64,000 nucleotides of DNA, taken from contig JAFLTH010000003.1 in assembly GCA_022510525.1 (NCBI GenBank), positions 16,217 through 80,216 on the forward strand, given 5' to 3'. Under the pieces are notes generated by a model. It did no database searches and was not told where the DNA came from. It saw only the letters and a program-made list of their open reading frames with translations. The position numbers were made by a program, and so were the translations under genes. How positions within the stretch are numbered: the stretch's first letter is position 1; the number at the start of each line of letters is the position of its first letter. Source of the stretch: Lachnospiraceae bacterium. Lineage in GTDB: Bacteria > Bacillota > Clostridia > Lachnospirales > Lachnospiraceae. Below are positions 36,495 to 45,507 of this stretch, in pieces.

Positions 36495-36535
36495 TAAGTT
36501 AAACATCAAACTTAGGGGAAAAGGGGTGTGAAAGG

Positions 36536-36712
36536 ATGAATGAAATGACAGATAAAGAGTTAATCACAATAACGATTGACAGATATACGGATTTGCAACG
36601 TATTAAAAAATCAAATGGTAATCAGGAGAATGCAGAACTTGATTATCAAATAAAAATAACAACCGCTAAATTATCATCATTGGGAGTAAATGTTGAGGAA
36701 ATAACTCTTTGA
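36536..36712 (+). CDS. Small protein, cassette A (58 aa)
   Basis: This gene is too short for the track. ATG 36536 follows GAAAGG (with AAGGGG further up) and the frame ends at TGA 36712. The product reads MNEMTDKELITITIDRY, then TDLQRIKK, and ENAELDYQIKITTAKLSS. It shares IDRYxDLxRIK, ExAELDYQIK-like and KLxSxG with the next small gene, so the two are paralogues. It is probably a two-helix soluble protein. Its first residues (MTDKEL) resemble the start of the 86-residue protein at 1248 (MTDNEL). Function unknown. It has its own promoter and terminator. Confidence 0.7.
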   Translation: MNEMTDKELITITIDRYTDLQRIKKSNGNQENAELDYQIKITTAKLSSLGVNVEEITL

Positions 36713-36756
36713 CATACAACTCTTAAACATGCAACTAAACCGATACACGTAAACAA

Positions 36757-36800
36757 GGGTGTGAAGTCTTATTAAATTACAAAGGCTTTGCACCTTTTTT
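36757..36800 (+). terminator. Terminator of cassette A
   Basis: GGGTGTGAAGTCTT pairs with AAGGCTTTGCACC, followed by TTTTTT. Both arms carry the same A-to-G type change relative to the other copies (GTGTGAAG with CTTTGCAC), so pairing is conserved. Confidence 0.85.
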
Positions 36801-36812
36801 GATTGATAAGGC

Positions 36813-36842
36813 TTTACACCTGTAACAAAAACCCTTTATAAT
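36813..36842 (+). promoter_or_regulatory. Promoter of small-protein cassette B
   Basis: TTTACA and TATAAT are 18 bases apart, with the spacer AACAAAAACCCTT almost identical to cassette A. It begins only 13 bases after the T-run of the cassette A terminator. Confidence 0.65.
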
Positions 36843-36887
36843 TGGTATAGACTTGAAATACTAAAAAATGAAGGTGGTGAAAAGAGG

Positions 36888-37064
36888 GTGAGTGATAATA
36901 TGACATTAGAAGAACAAAAAGAAGTAGCCATAGACAGATATGTAGACTTGATGAGGATTAAGGCACATGAAACAGGCGAAAACAAAGAACTTGACTATCA
37001 AATTAAAGTTGCAAAGGTAAAATTAACAAGTTTTGGCATTGATTTTTCAGAACTTGAGTTTTAA
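36888..37064 (+). CDS. Small protein, cassette B (58 aa), paralogue of cassette A
   Basis: This gene is also below the track's limit. GTG 36888 lies 10 bases after AGGTGG; ATG 36900 in the same frame is too far from it. Reading from GTG gives MSDNMTLEEQKEVAIDRY, then VDLMRIKA, and ENKELDYQIKVAKVKLTS, 58 residues, the same length as cassette A. The shared IDRYxDLxRIK and ELDYQIK blocks prove common origin, while the DNA has diverged enough to show protein-level constraint. Function unknown. comM starts about 100 bases later on a separate unit. Confidence 0.7.
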   Translation: MSDNMTLEEQKEVAIDRYVDLMRIKAHETGENKELDYQIKVAKVKLTSFGIDFSELEF

Positions 37065-37092
37065 TAACAACTAAACAGGCGCACATAAATCA

Positions 37093-37135
37093 AGGTGTAA
37101 AGTCTTATTAACCATCAAGGCTTTACGCCTTTTTA
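37093..37135 (+). terminator. Terminator of cassette B
   Basis: AGGTGTAAAGTCTT pairs with AAGGCTTTACGCCT, followed by TTTTAG. It is the third copy of the family terminator in the window. Confidence 0.8.
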
Positions 37136-37170
37136 GTTCTTGACAATAAAATATTAAAGGAGGATTTAAT

Positions 37171-38718
37171 TTGTTCAAATCTATTACATCAGCAACTATC
37201 CACGGCATTGAAGCCCGTCTTATTCGCGTGGAAGTGGATGTCTCGCAGGGGCTTCCGTCCTTTCAGATGGTAGGTCTGTTGGGCTGTGAAATAAAGGAAG
37301 CCAGGGAGCGGGTAAAAGTAGCCCTTAAAAATGCCGGAATGCCGCTTCCGCCTATGTGCATAAACGTCAGCCTTTCACCGGCGGATATGCGCAAGGAAGG
37401 CGCATTGTTTGATCTTCCGGTGGCAATTGGAATCCTCGGTGCAATGGGACATTTTCCTGAAGAAAGTACCGAGGATATGATAATCATCGGAGAACTGGGA
37501 CTGAATGGAGAAGTGAAGCCGGTAAAAGGAGTTCTTCCGATAGTCAGGGAAGCAAAACGGCGGGGGATTAAATACTGCATCCTGCCAAAAGAAAACGCTA
37601 AGGAGGGCGCACTGGTACAGGATATTTCAATAACGGGTGTTACTGATATAAATGAAGCCTTATCTTTCCTGTCCGAGGAAAAAGAGAGGCGAAACAGTTT
37701 GATACCGCCGCTTAGTATAGATGTCCGGACTTTACTTGATAAAAGGCAAAATTCCATAGAAGCGGATTTTGCCGATGTAAACGGGCAGGCAGCAGTCAAA
37801 AGGGCGGCTGAAATAGCGGCGGCAGGTTTTCATCATCTACTCATAATAGGTCCGCCCGGTTCCGGTAAAACTATGATTGCCAAAAGAATTCCGGGTATTC
37901 TACCGCCCTTGTCTCTCGAAGAGAGCATGGAAGTCTCATCAATCTACAGCGTATCCGGCGCATCACCTTCAGGAGAAGTTCTTATGCGGGCCCGCCCGTT
38001 CGTAGCACCCCATCATACAATAACCAAACAGGCACTGGCAGGAGGCGGCAAGGTTCCGGCCCCGGGAATGATTACACTTGCACACAGGGGAGTACTCTTT
38101 TTGGACGAGCTTCCCGAATTTAAACGGGAAACCATTGATATCCTCAGACAGCCGCTGGAGGATAAACGGGTGCAGATTGCCAGAAGCAGCGGAAATTACA
38201 TATATCCGGCTGATTTTATGCTGGTTGGAGCTATGAACCCTTGCCCATGCGGCTATTATCCAGACGTTCAGAAATGCAGATGCAGTCCAAATGAAGTTCA
38301 CCGTTATCTTTCACGGATATCCGGACCGATTATGGATCGCATCGACATCTGCATTGAAGCGGCCTCCATTCAGGTATCCGAGCTTGCCGCGGGAGTCAAA
38401 GAGGAGAGCAGCGAAGAAATCCGCGCCCGCGTTATGAAAGCAAGGAAGATTCAGCAGGAACGCTTTGCCGAAACAGGGTTCCGCTTTAATACAGATATGA
38501 AGGCAAAGGATATCAGAAAATACTGTCGCATGGGACATAAGGAGGAACGCCTGTTGGAAAGCCTCTTTGTAAAGCTGAAACTGACCGCAAGGAGCTATCA
38601 CCGCATTCTCAAGGTGGCACGTACCATTGCAGATTTGGCCGGTTCGGAGAATATTGAGGAACAGCACTTGACTGAAGCCATCTGCTATAGAATGGCGGAT
38701 GACAAGTATTGGAAGTAG
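37171..38718 (+). CDS. comM: ComM/YifB family AAA ATPase
   Basis: ComM is a hexameric helicase that promotes branch migration when transformed DNA is integrated; the family was long annotated as magnesium chelatase-like. The 515-residue product has an N-terminal Lon-protease-like domain (1-180), the Walker A loop GPPGSGKT near residue 227, and Walker B VLFLDELPEF near 308. A cysteine-rich zinc-binding-like insertion follows (NPCPCGYYPDVQKCRC). The C-terminal lid contains RSYHRILKVARTIADL. The start is TTG with AAAGGAGG seven bases upstream. dprA follows, as in many Firmicutes. Confidence 0.92.
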   Translation: MFKSITSATIHGIEARLIRVEVDVSQGLPSFQMVGLLGCEIKEARERVKVALKNAGMPLPPMCINVSLSPADMRKEGALFDLPVAIGILGAMGHFPEESTEDMIIIGELGLNGEVKPVKGVLPIVREAKRRGIKYCILPKENAKEGALVQDISITGVTDINEALSFLSEEKERRNSLIPPLSIDVRTLLDKRQNSIEADFADVNGQAAVKRAAEIAAAGFHHLLIIGPPGSGKTMIAKRIPGILPPLSLEESMEVSSIYSVSGASPSGEVLMRARPFVAPHHTITKQALAGGGKVPAPGMITLAHRGVLFLDELPEFKRETIDILRQPLEDKRVQIARSSGNYIYPADFMLVGAMNPCPCGYYPDVQKCRCSPNEVHRYLSRISGPIMDRIDICIEAASIQVSELAAGVKEESSEEIRARVMKARKIQQERFAETGFRFNTDMKAKDIRKYCRMGHKEERLLESLFVKLKLTARSYHRILKVARTIADLAGSENIEEQHLTEAICYRMADDKYWK

Positions 38719-38773
38719 TGAAAAATATAAACTAAAAAATCGTCAAAAAACTACTAAAGGAGCAAAAAAAGAT

Positions 38774-39916
38774 TTGAAAAACCAAATACCACAGATAGAT
38801 GACGCCGCTCTTCCGTATGCATACTGGCTGTACAATATAACAGGAGTGGGTCACAAAACAATCAATCATCTGATTACGCATATAGGTTCCCCGAAAACCA
38901 TTTACAATCTATCAGAGTCGGAACTTCTACCGTATCTGACAGAGCAGCAAAAGAGTAGAGGACTTGCAGAACGGATAATGAAGTTTAAGCAGAACCGGGA
39001 TATATGCAAAGAATATCAGGCGTTATTGAAAAAGAATATACATTTTACCTGCATAGGACATACCGATTATCCCCATAGGCTTGAAAATATCCCGGATGCA
39101 CCATATGGTCTCTATTACCGCGGAAGACTTCCAAAACAGGATAAACCCTCGGTCGCAATAATAGGAGCCAGAAGCTGTTCGGAGTACGGACGACATATGG
39201 CTGAGTACTTTGGAAGGGAGCTGGCACTGGCAGGAGTACAGATTATCAGCGGAATGGCGCGTGGAATAGACGGTATAGGTCAGAAAGAAGCACTGTTGGC
39301 CGGCGGGTATTCATTGGGCGTGATGGGTTGCGGAGTGGATATATGTTATCCCGATGAAAATAAAGAATTGTACGATACCTTATGCAGTCAAGGTGGCATC
39401 TGCTCCGAGTATCCTCCCGGGACGCTCCCGAAAAACACGCTTTTCCCGCCAAGGAACCGCATTATCAGTGCGCTGTCCGATATTGTGCTGGTAATTGAGG
39501 CCAAACATAGGAGCGGAACCCTGATTACGGTGGATATGGCCTTGGAACAGGGCAAAGAAGTCTATGCTCTTCCGGGTAGGATAACTGATGCCTTAAGCGA
39601 GGGCTGCAACCGCCTTATTCAGCAAGGCGCCGGAATTGCCGTTTCACCGCAGGATATGATACAAAGCCTTACGGAAAACATACCAAGTGTTATTTTATCA
39701 AAATCTACCAAACCATCTAATATATTCAATAAAACTCAATCGGAAATTATGAGCATTCTCGATTATTCCCCTCAATCCGTGGAAGTGATTAAACAACATA
39801 TGTTATCCAAATATGGCAATGATATATCGCTGCCGGAATTGATGAACCAGCTTGTTAAGCTGAGCCTGTACGGTGCGGCGAAGCAGATAAGTAATAGTTA
39901 TTTTGTGAAAGGGTAA
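38774..39916 (+). CDS. dprA: DNA processing protein DprA
   Basis: DprA binds incoming single-stranded DNA and loads RecA during transformation. I prefer TTG 38774, which has AAAGGAG 11 bases upstream, over the track's ATG 38699, which lacks one and lies inside comM. The 380-residue product has an N-terminal SAM/HhH-like part (YWLYNITGVGHKTINHLI). The Rossmann core starts at PSVAIIGARSCSEYGR and contains SGMARGID and GVMGCGVDICYP. PRNRIISALSD and RSGTLITVDMALEQG complete the family signature, and a C-terminal winged-helix-like domain follows. topA, the frequent next gene, is absent. Confidence 0.93.
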   Translation: MKNQIPQIDDAALPYAYWLYNITGVGHKTINHLITHIGSPKTIYNLSESELLPYLTEQQKSRGLAERIMKFKQNRDICKEYQALLKKNIHFTCIGHTDYPHRLENIPDAPYGLYYRGRLPKQDKPSVAIIGARSCSEYGRHMAEYFGRELALAGVQIISGMARGIDGIGQKEALLAGGYSLGVMGCGVDICYPDENKELYDTLCSQGGICSEYPPGTLPKNTLFPPRNRIISALSDIVLVIEAKHRSGTLITVDMALEQGKEVYALPGRITDALSEGCNRLIQQGAGIAVSPQDMIQSLTENIPSVILSKSTKPSNIFNKTQSEIMSILDYSPQSVEVIKQHMLSKYGNDISLPELMNQLVKLSLYGAAKQISNSYFVKG

Positions 39917-39975
39917 TCTTTTCAATCTTTATTAAAAGTTAAACATATGTTATAATAAAAAATAAGGAGCATTGG

Positions 39976-40845
39976 ATGAAAAATACAAACATACAGTGGC
40001 ATCCTGGGTTTGTGGCGGCTATGAACTTGGAATTAAAACAAAATAGAGCCGATTTGATATTTGAAAAAGAATACAATCTGAATACGAAACCCTTGGAAAT
40101 CGATCTGCTGGTGATTAAGAAAAATACGGATATACGGATAGACAATGAAATAGGTCATATTTTCAGAGAACATAATATACTGGAATATAAGTCTCCGGAA
40201 GATCATATGGATATTGATACCTTTTATAAAGTAGGAGCTTATGCAAGTCTATATAAATCCTACGGAAATACCGTAGATTCAATAAAAGTAGAGGACATAA
40301 CGATATCACTTGTCAGGGAAAACAAACCGGATGGATTGTTCAGATATTTTGAAAAGAACCGCTACCTGGTATCAAATCCATATAATGGTATATATTATAT
40401 AGATGGAAATGTATTATTTCCAACACAGATAGTAGTTACCAAAGAACTTGACAAGTCTGCGCATATCTGGCTCGGAGCTCTGTCGAATAAATTAAAAAAG
40501 CAGAATATGCTGGAACTGCTTGAGAATATAAAACGGCTTACAGGTAAGATAGACAAGGAATTAGCGGATTCGGTTTTAGAAGTAAGCGTAGGTGCGAATA
40601 AGCAGGTTATAGAAGAATTGATAGGAGATGATAATATGTATCAGTCATTGATGGAAATTATGGAACCAAAACTTCTTATCAGGGAGAAAGAAGCAATAAA
40701 AGAGGGAATAAAAGAAGGATTAAAAAAAGGCATTCGGGTGACAGTAGATATTCTCCGTGATATGGGGCGTCAGGACGATGAGATTAAAACAATATTGACC
40801 GAGAAATATGAGATTTCGGCGGAGGAAGCTACAGAATATTTATGA
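39976..40845 (+). CDS. PD-(D/E)XK nuclease-like protein of a Lachnospiraceae family
   Basis: The 289-residue product starts at ATG 39976 behind AAGGAG, with TATAAT 22 bases further up. The N-terminal half has the layout of a PD-(D/E)XK nuclease fold: EIDLLVIKK on one strand and ILEYKSPEDH on the next give D-Xn-ExK, followed by the helix DTFYKVGAYASLY. The C-terminal part is a helical, charged tail (REKEAIKEGIKEGLKKG) like that in Rpn/PD-(D/E)XK transposase-associated families. I recall similar multicopy hypothetical proteins in gut Clostridia. Its activity and role are unknown. It is convergent with the sulfatase-like gene, with an 8-base gap. Confidence 0.6.
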   Translation: MKNTNIQWHPGFVAAMNLELKQNRADLIFEKEYNLNTKPLEIDLLVIKKNTDIRIDNEIGHIFREHNILEYKSPEDHMDIDTFYKVGAYASLYKSYGNTVDSIKVEDITISLVRENKPDGLFRYFEKNRYLVSNPYNGIYYIDGNVLFPTQIVVTKELDKSAHIWLGALSNKLKKQNMLELLENIKRLTGKIDKELADSVLEVSVGANKQVIEELIGDDNMYQSLMEIMEPKLLIREKEAIKEGIKEGLKKGIRVTVDILRDMGRQDDEIKTILTEKYEISAEEATEYL

Positions 40846-40853
40846 TTAAAAGC

Positions 40854-42959
40854 TCACTCAAGCCGCATAGAATCAAATGCCACAGACAGTATTCTTGTAT
40901 CTTCATTGCTCCTGTCAAGCTGATTGGGGGTTACGGCATTGGGAAATACCATGCGGATTATCAGTTCATTATCTATTATCTTATCTTGAGGGATTGTTAT
41001 AGTATTATCGCTCCCTATGTCTGCGCTTGTGCATGTAACTGTTCCAACCCTGCTTCCGTTTGCATAAATCCTAATATTCTGCTCATCATTATATACTTTG
41101 GAATAAGTAAAATGAAAATCCAGATCCCCTTTTGTATAATCTGAAAGCTCAAAACATATGCTTAGTTCATTGCTTGCCGTTGCAGCATTGTCCTCCTTAT
41201 ACAGGCGGTAATTTATCTGCTCGGCATAGCTGTTATCAGTGGTATAATCAATATCTTCTCCCATAGAATAGGTGATGCGGTTGATGTTATATGGATCCCA
41301 TATCTGGTATTTGTCCAAATTATACAGTTCATACGGGACTATAAGCCTACAGTCTAAGTTATCGTACCATCCGTCGTCAACAGAGACTTGGTTACGGAAC
41401 ACCATAGAAATAGTGTGAAGTCTTTCAACATCGCTCTCTTCGGTAATATCATAAAATGAAGGACCATAGAATGAATAATCATCCATTACAGTGGACGCCA
41501 TTGTTGCCGTTAAATTTCTGAAATGTACAGGAGCGGAATTATATTCGAGTTCATGCGATTCTTCAGGAAGCTTTATCAAAAATGCCGGATTGGTTTCCGG
41601 ATTATCTACTTCATGACGTCCGTGGTCGCCTGTAATGATAACGGTGCTTGAATCATATACTCCAAGTCTCTTCATTTCATCAATGTACATTGTTATTTCT
41701 TTCATGACACCTTGAAGCTGCTGCTGTTCGGTAACGGAGCCGCGTGCTGCCGGTTCAAGGTTTTCATCTGTGCGATATGGGGTGTGAACACCGTTAATAT
41801 GATATAAGCGGTAGGCTTTTTCGTAATTGACTTGAAGTTCACCTGCATCCAGCATATCATGATAAAATTTGTAATTATCAATTTCATAAGAGTTATCTGC
41901 GTTTGTAATTGCATTAGTCAGTTCATCTGTGGATAATAAGAAATATTTTTTTAAGAATTGCGGAAACAGATAAAAATCCACCAGTTTATATAGTTGTCCG
42001 GCAAACTCAGAATAATCGTCTATGTAATTGTTGACAGTAATCCCATAGTTCTTTGCAATGCCTTCCTTGATGTATGAAGCATACTTTAGATGCGAAAAAA
42101 TGCGTACATCATAACCGTTTTCATTCAGATAATCGAAAAAAGGAGTCTCCTGCCATATTTCCCTTCTGTATTCATCTATCGGCTGCAGCGGGTCGCGTTC
42201 TTTTCCGGTTAGGATCATTGGTATAGCGAGTTCGGTCTGTGCGCCGCCGGAGACTACGCGGTCGAAAAAAGTAAAATCATCTAATTGTCCGTTAGGATAT
42301 ACGTCTGATGTGATATATTCTTCAAGTACAGAACCCTGCAGGGTATCAACTACAAATATAACAATGTTTTCTTCCGAACCAATCGTAAACTCACCCTCTT
42401 TGGAGAATCCATGATTAGCCTCAAAAGGAAGTTTGAAGGTAAATATAAGCACAATAAGTGATATTATCTGTACCACACTTAAAAAGTTGGCAATATATCC
42501 TATAATGCGTTCTGCTTTTTCCTTATAACGGAAAGTCAGGCCAAGTATTGTTAGAATACATATCGCCCAGAAACATATACTTATTACTCCGGTGCCGGAA
42601 TAATACGACCAGTTAATATCTGCACCATCCAATGAATGAATCTGCGGATTCAAGAAATTTCTTTGGACATATGCACAAAGTGAAATGGCAAATATAAATG
42701 CAATATAGTAAGTAACGCTTTTGGAATCAGTAATGAATAAAGCAGCCAGATTTAAGAATAGATAAAGAAATACCGCAATACACAGTATTATAGGAACAAT
42801 CTTTATGTAGCTGAGAAGAAACTCTTTTATATTTGCTACAAATAATGAGCTTGGCGTAAAAATGGCATATGTAACTGTCAGAAGTGTTGTTGACGGCAGC
42901 AGACGCCTAAGCATCTGCTTAACTGTATTCTTATCCATATTACGCATATTAATAACCAT
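40854..42959 (-). CDS. Membrane-bound sulfatase-like hydrolase/transferase
   Basis: The 701-residue product has five or so membrane helices in the first 180 residues, then an extracellular alkaline-phosphatase-superfamily domain. NIVIFVVDTLQGS carries the first metal-binding Asp with the likely nucleophile Thr. ELAIPMILTGK and TVIITGDHGRHE (second metal site) fit sulfatases and lipoteichoic acid or phosphoethanolamine transferases. A beta-rich C-terminal domain (about 560-701) looks like a carbohydrate-binding or jelly-roll module. It probably acts on surface glycans or glycerophosphate polymers; the substrate is open. The ribosome binding site GAAGGG is very close to ATG 42959, so ATG 42947 is possible. 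Confidence 0.78.
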   Translation of the reverse strand: MVINMRNMDKNTVKQMLRRLLPSTTLLTVTYAIFTPSSLFVANIKEFLLSYIKIVPIILCIAVFLYLFLNLAALFITDSKSVTYYIAFIFAISLCAYVQRNFLNPQIHSLDGADINWSYYSGTGVISICFWAICILTILGLTFRYKEKAERIIGYIANFLSVVQIISLIVLIFTFKLPFEANHGFSKEGEFTIGSEENIVIFVVDTLQGSVLEEYITSDVYPNGQLDDFTFFDRVVSGGAQTELAIPMILTGKERDPLQPIDEYRREIWQETPFFDYLNENGYDVRIFSHLKYASYIKEGIAKNYGITVNNYIDDYSEFAGQLYKLVDFYLFPQFLKKYFLLSTDELTNAITNADNSYEIDNYKFYHDMLDAGELQVNYEKAYRLYHINGVHTPYRTDENLEPAARGSVTEQQQLQGVMKEITMYIDEMKRLGVYDSSTVIITGDHGRHEVDNPETNPAFLIKLPEESHELEYNSAPVHFRNLTATMASTVMDDYSFYGPSFYDITEESDVERLHTISMVFRNQVSVDDGWYDNLDCRLIVPYELYNLDKYQIWDPYNINRITYSMGEDIDYTTDNSYAEQINYRLYKEDNAATASNELSICFELSDYTKGDLDFHFTYSKVYNDEQNIRIYANGSRVGTVTCTSADIGSDNTITIPQDKIIDNELIIRMVFPNAVTPNQLDRSNEDTRILSVAFDSMRLE

Positions 42960-43372
42960 GCCCTTCTCATTTTTAATTTCACACTATTTTAGCAAAATTT
43001 ATAATTTATTTCAATTCAAATCATTAGGGAGCCCACTCGTGGCTCCCTTTACTTGGTTGCAATAATTTCTTTAGCATACATCCAAAGAAAAATTGTAGTA
43101 TTATTATATGTTTTGAAAAAGATACTATGTATGGACAAAAATAAAGGGAACTCACTCGTAGTTCCCTTAATTGAAGAATTATACTGATACCCCGCTCGTG
43201 AGTATCTTTCTTGTATTCTTATGCTAACATAAAAAAAGTGACTTGTCCACTTTTATTTTAGTGGAAACAGCTGACACTATCAATTTTCCCCTTAACCCAC
43301 AAATTTTTATCAAAAATTACACATTTTTATTCAGAAAAGCATAAAAAATCTGCATTTTGACTATAAAAAAAC
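42960..43372. other. Non-coding stretch with three related hairpins
   Basis: No credible gene is present. Three hairpins share an asymmetric loop: GGGAGCC-CACTCGT-GGCTCCC (43027-43047), AAGGGAACT-CACTCGT-AGTTCCCTT (43144-43168) and GATAC-CCCGCTCGTGA-GTATC (43186-43206). The stems differ by paired changes. They lie upstream of the sulfatase-like gene on the minus strand and of pilC on the plus strand. Confidence 0.7.
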
Positions 43373-43401
43373 TTGCAAGAACCTTAATAAAATGTTATGA
43401 T
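43373..43401 (+). promoter_or_regulatory. Candidate promoter of the type IV pilus operon
   Basis: TTGCAA and TATGAT are 17 bases apart and about 160 bases before pilC, leaving an AT-rich leader without a clear hairpin. It is the best match in the region but not a strong one. Confidence 0.4.
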
Positions 43402-43560
43402 GTTATAAACAAAACTAAAATTGTCATTAAATTCCTATAAAGTATTTAGATTATAAAAATATACTTTAGCAGGTTAACGCATAACATAATATTATAGATT
43501 ACATAGTTATAGACATTATAAATATACACGAAAATACTAAACAAAACGGAGGTTCCCTGC

Positions 43561-44775
43561 ATGGCGGAATGGGGATATGTCGCTATTAATCCAAGCGGCA
43601 AGGAAGTGAAAGGCTCTAAGACGGCCGAAAGTGCGGATCAGGTAAGCAGAGATTTAAAGAATCAGGGTCTCACTGTCCTTGAAGTCAAGGAACAGAGCGT
43701 ACTTAACAAGGAAATCAATTTTGAAATCGGCGGCAAGCCTACGCCCCGTGATCTGGGTGTGTTCTGTAGGCAGTTTGCAAGTATTACACGTGCCGGCGTT
43801 ACAATTGTTCAAGCACTTCAGATGCTGGCGGAGCAGACCGAGAATAAGAGGATGCAAAGAGCCCTGCTGGCAGTCAGGGCGGACGTGGAAAAGGGTGAAA
43901 CCTTTGCGGATTCCCTTGCCCTGCATATGGATGTATTTCCCGAACTTTTGATACAGATGGCAAGAGCCGGTGAGGCTTCCGGTAGTCTGGAAATCTCAAT
44001 GGAACGTATGGCAACCCAGTTTGAGCGTTCATCCAAGACACAGGCACTTGTTAAGAAAGCGATGATTTATCCTATCGTGGTTGCTATTGTTGCCGTTGTT
44101 GTTGTTATTATCATGCTGGTTGTCGTTATTCCGGCATACACGGATATGTTTGAACAGCTCGACACCGAACTGCCCGGCATCACGCTGGCGGTTGTTGCCG
44201 TGAGTGATTTCATACAGGCATACTGGTTCATACTGGCTCCGGTTGTAGCAGGCATTATTTTTGGAATCAAGGTATTTTCCACTACATATACAGGTAAGCA
44301 TTTATTTGGTAAACTTGCGTTGAAGATTCCTGCAATTGCCAATCTGGTTACAAAGAGTGCTGCGGCAAGTATGGCGAGAACCTTAAGCACACTGCTTTCG
44401 TCCGGTGTGCCGCTTATAGAAGCGGTGGATATCGTATCCGAAACCATGACCAATATCTGGTTTAAAGAGGCGTTAAAAGACGCGGTACAGCAGATTATGG
44501 TAGGTACACCACTTTCACAGCCTGTACAGGCCTGCGGATTATTCCCGCCTATGGTTCATCATATGTTACGTATCGGTGAGGAAGCCGGTTCCACCGAGGA
44601 AATGCTCGACAGGCTGGCTGACTATTACGAAGAAGAAGTTGAGATGGCCGTGCAGTCATTGATGGCAGCGATGGAGCCTATGATCATCATCGTACTGGCA
44701 GGTATAGTCGGAGTTCTGCTTGGATCGGTTATGGCGCCGATGGTAACGATGTACTCTGCACTGGATAACCTGTAA
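43561..44775 (+). CDS. pilC: Type IV pilus inner membrane platform protein
   Basis: PilC/GspF proteins form the membrane platform that couples the PilB motor to pilin assembly. The 404-residue product has two repeats of the T2SSF domain. The first (about 75-190) contains FCRQFASITRAGVTIVQAL and the second (about 270-390) contains ARTLSTLLSSGVPLIEAV. Membrane helices lie near 170-192, 220-240 and 375-398. An N-terminal soluble extension (WGYVAINPSGKEVKG) is normal for pilus-type members. The start follows GGAGG. It heads the pilus operon. Confidence 0.94.
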   Translation: MAEWGYVAINPSGKEVKGSKTAESADQVSRDLKNQGLTVLEVKEQSVLNKEINFEIGGKPTPRDLGVFCRQFASITRAGVTIVQALQMLAEQTENKRMQRALLAVRADVEKGETFADSLALHMDVFPELLIQMARAGEASGSLEISMERMATQFERSSKTQALVKKAMIYPIVVAIVAVVVVIIMLVVVIPAYTDMFEQLDTELPGITLAVVAVSDFIQAYWFILAPVVAGIIFGIKVFSTTYTGKHLFGKLALKIPAIANLVTKSAAASMARTLSTLLSSGVPLIEAVDIVSETMTNIWFKEALKDAVQQIMVGTPLSQPVQACGLFPPMVHHMLRIGEEAGSTEEMLDRLADYYEEEVEMAVQSLMAAMEPMIIIVLAGIVGVLLGSVMAPMVTMYSALDNL

Positions 44776-44990
44776 GATTAAGAAACTACATAAAAGAACC
44801 GATATATATAATAAAGAATATTATTATATTAATGCCAACCCCAAATAGCAATATAAAACAACGCCAGTTATTTAAAGAAATGAGAAATAACCATCAAACC
44901 CCGAATTAACCACGTCTGTAAGTAGGGAGGCAGCCGTGATTAAGATATAAGCAACTAAAGGCTTAAATTTATTAAAAAAGGAGAGAGAAT
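44776..44990 (+). other. Structured leader between pilC and pilA
   Basis: GTTATTT pairs with AAATAAC (about 44868-44893), and TTAACCACG pairs with CGTGATTAA around a GTAGGGAGGCAGC loop (about 44908-44945). The segment is not coding. The GGAGGCAGCCG string recalls the end of GEMM c-di-GMP riboswitches, but the GCACAGGGCAAACC half is absent, so I do not call it one. Confidence 0.4.
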
Positions 44991-45488
44991 ATGAAAAAGG
45001 AAATGAATAACAAAGGTTTTTCACTTGTCGAGCTGATTATCGTTATTGCCATCATGGTAATCCTGGTAGCAGTTCTGGCACCTCAGTATCTTCGTTATGT
45101 TGAGAAGTCAAGAGTTTCAACAGACGTTCAGACTGCAGTTGAATTTATCAACGCTTGTCAGGTATTGGCATCTGATCCTGAAGCTGATTTAACAGGAACT
45201 TCTTACACAATAACAAGTGCTGCTAATAGCGGAACTATTACAGTTGATCCTACTTTATCAACCAAATTAACAGACTTAGGTATGATGGACAGCACATCTA
45301 TATCTGCTGCAAAATTCCAGTCTACAGCATATAAGAACACAGCTATTACAATTGAGTTAAAGTATGATCTTCCTGCTACTGGAGCTACTGAGAAAATTTG
45401 GTTTGTAAAATGTACTGGTATTGATGTTTCAGGTGCTATACCTAGTAGTACACCTGGCGGTGGCGGTGGCGGCGGCGGAACCACCTAA
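44991..45488 (+). CDS. pilA: Major type IV pilin
   Basis: The 165-residue prepilin has a 9-residue leader ending MNNKG and cleavage before FSLVE. Glu5 and the hydrophobic helix FSLVELIIVIAIMVILVAVL are in place, followed by YLRYVEKSR. The C-terminal head is small and contains one cysteine, so it cannot form an internal disulfide. It ends in an odd tail of seven glycines and two threonines. AAAGGAGAG precedes the start. It is the shortest and most canonical pilin in the locus, with its own structured leader and a hairpin-rich 3' region, which fits high expression as the main subunit. Confidence 0.9.
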   Translation: MKKEMNNKGFSLVELIIVIAIMVILVAVLAPQYLRYVEKSRVSTDVQTAVEFINACQVLASDPEADLTGTSYTITSAANSGTITVDPTLSTKLTDLGMMDSTSISAAKFQSTAYKNTAITIELKYDLPATGATEKIWFVKCTGIDVSGAIPSSTPGGGGGGGGTT

Positions 45489-45507
45489 TAGTTTCCGTCA
45501 ACCAACG

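Noticed and set aside
38699-38773. dprA overlapping comM by 20 bases
   Set aside because: The upstream ATG has no ribosome binding site, and a TTG at 38774 does. The overlap is probably an artefact of the longest-ORF rule.
43027-43206. CRISPR array
   Set aside because: Only three hairpins are present, with unequal spacing (about 117 and 42 bases), differing stems and no cas genes.
44868-44945. GEMM-type c-di-GMP riboswitch before pilA
   Set aside because: A GGAGGCAGCCG string resembles its 3' part, but the conserved GCACAGGGCAAACC half is missing.
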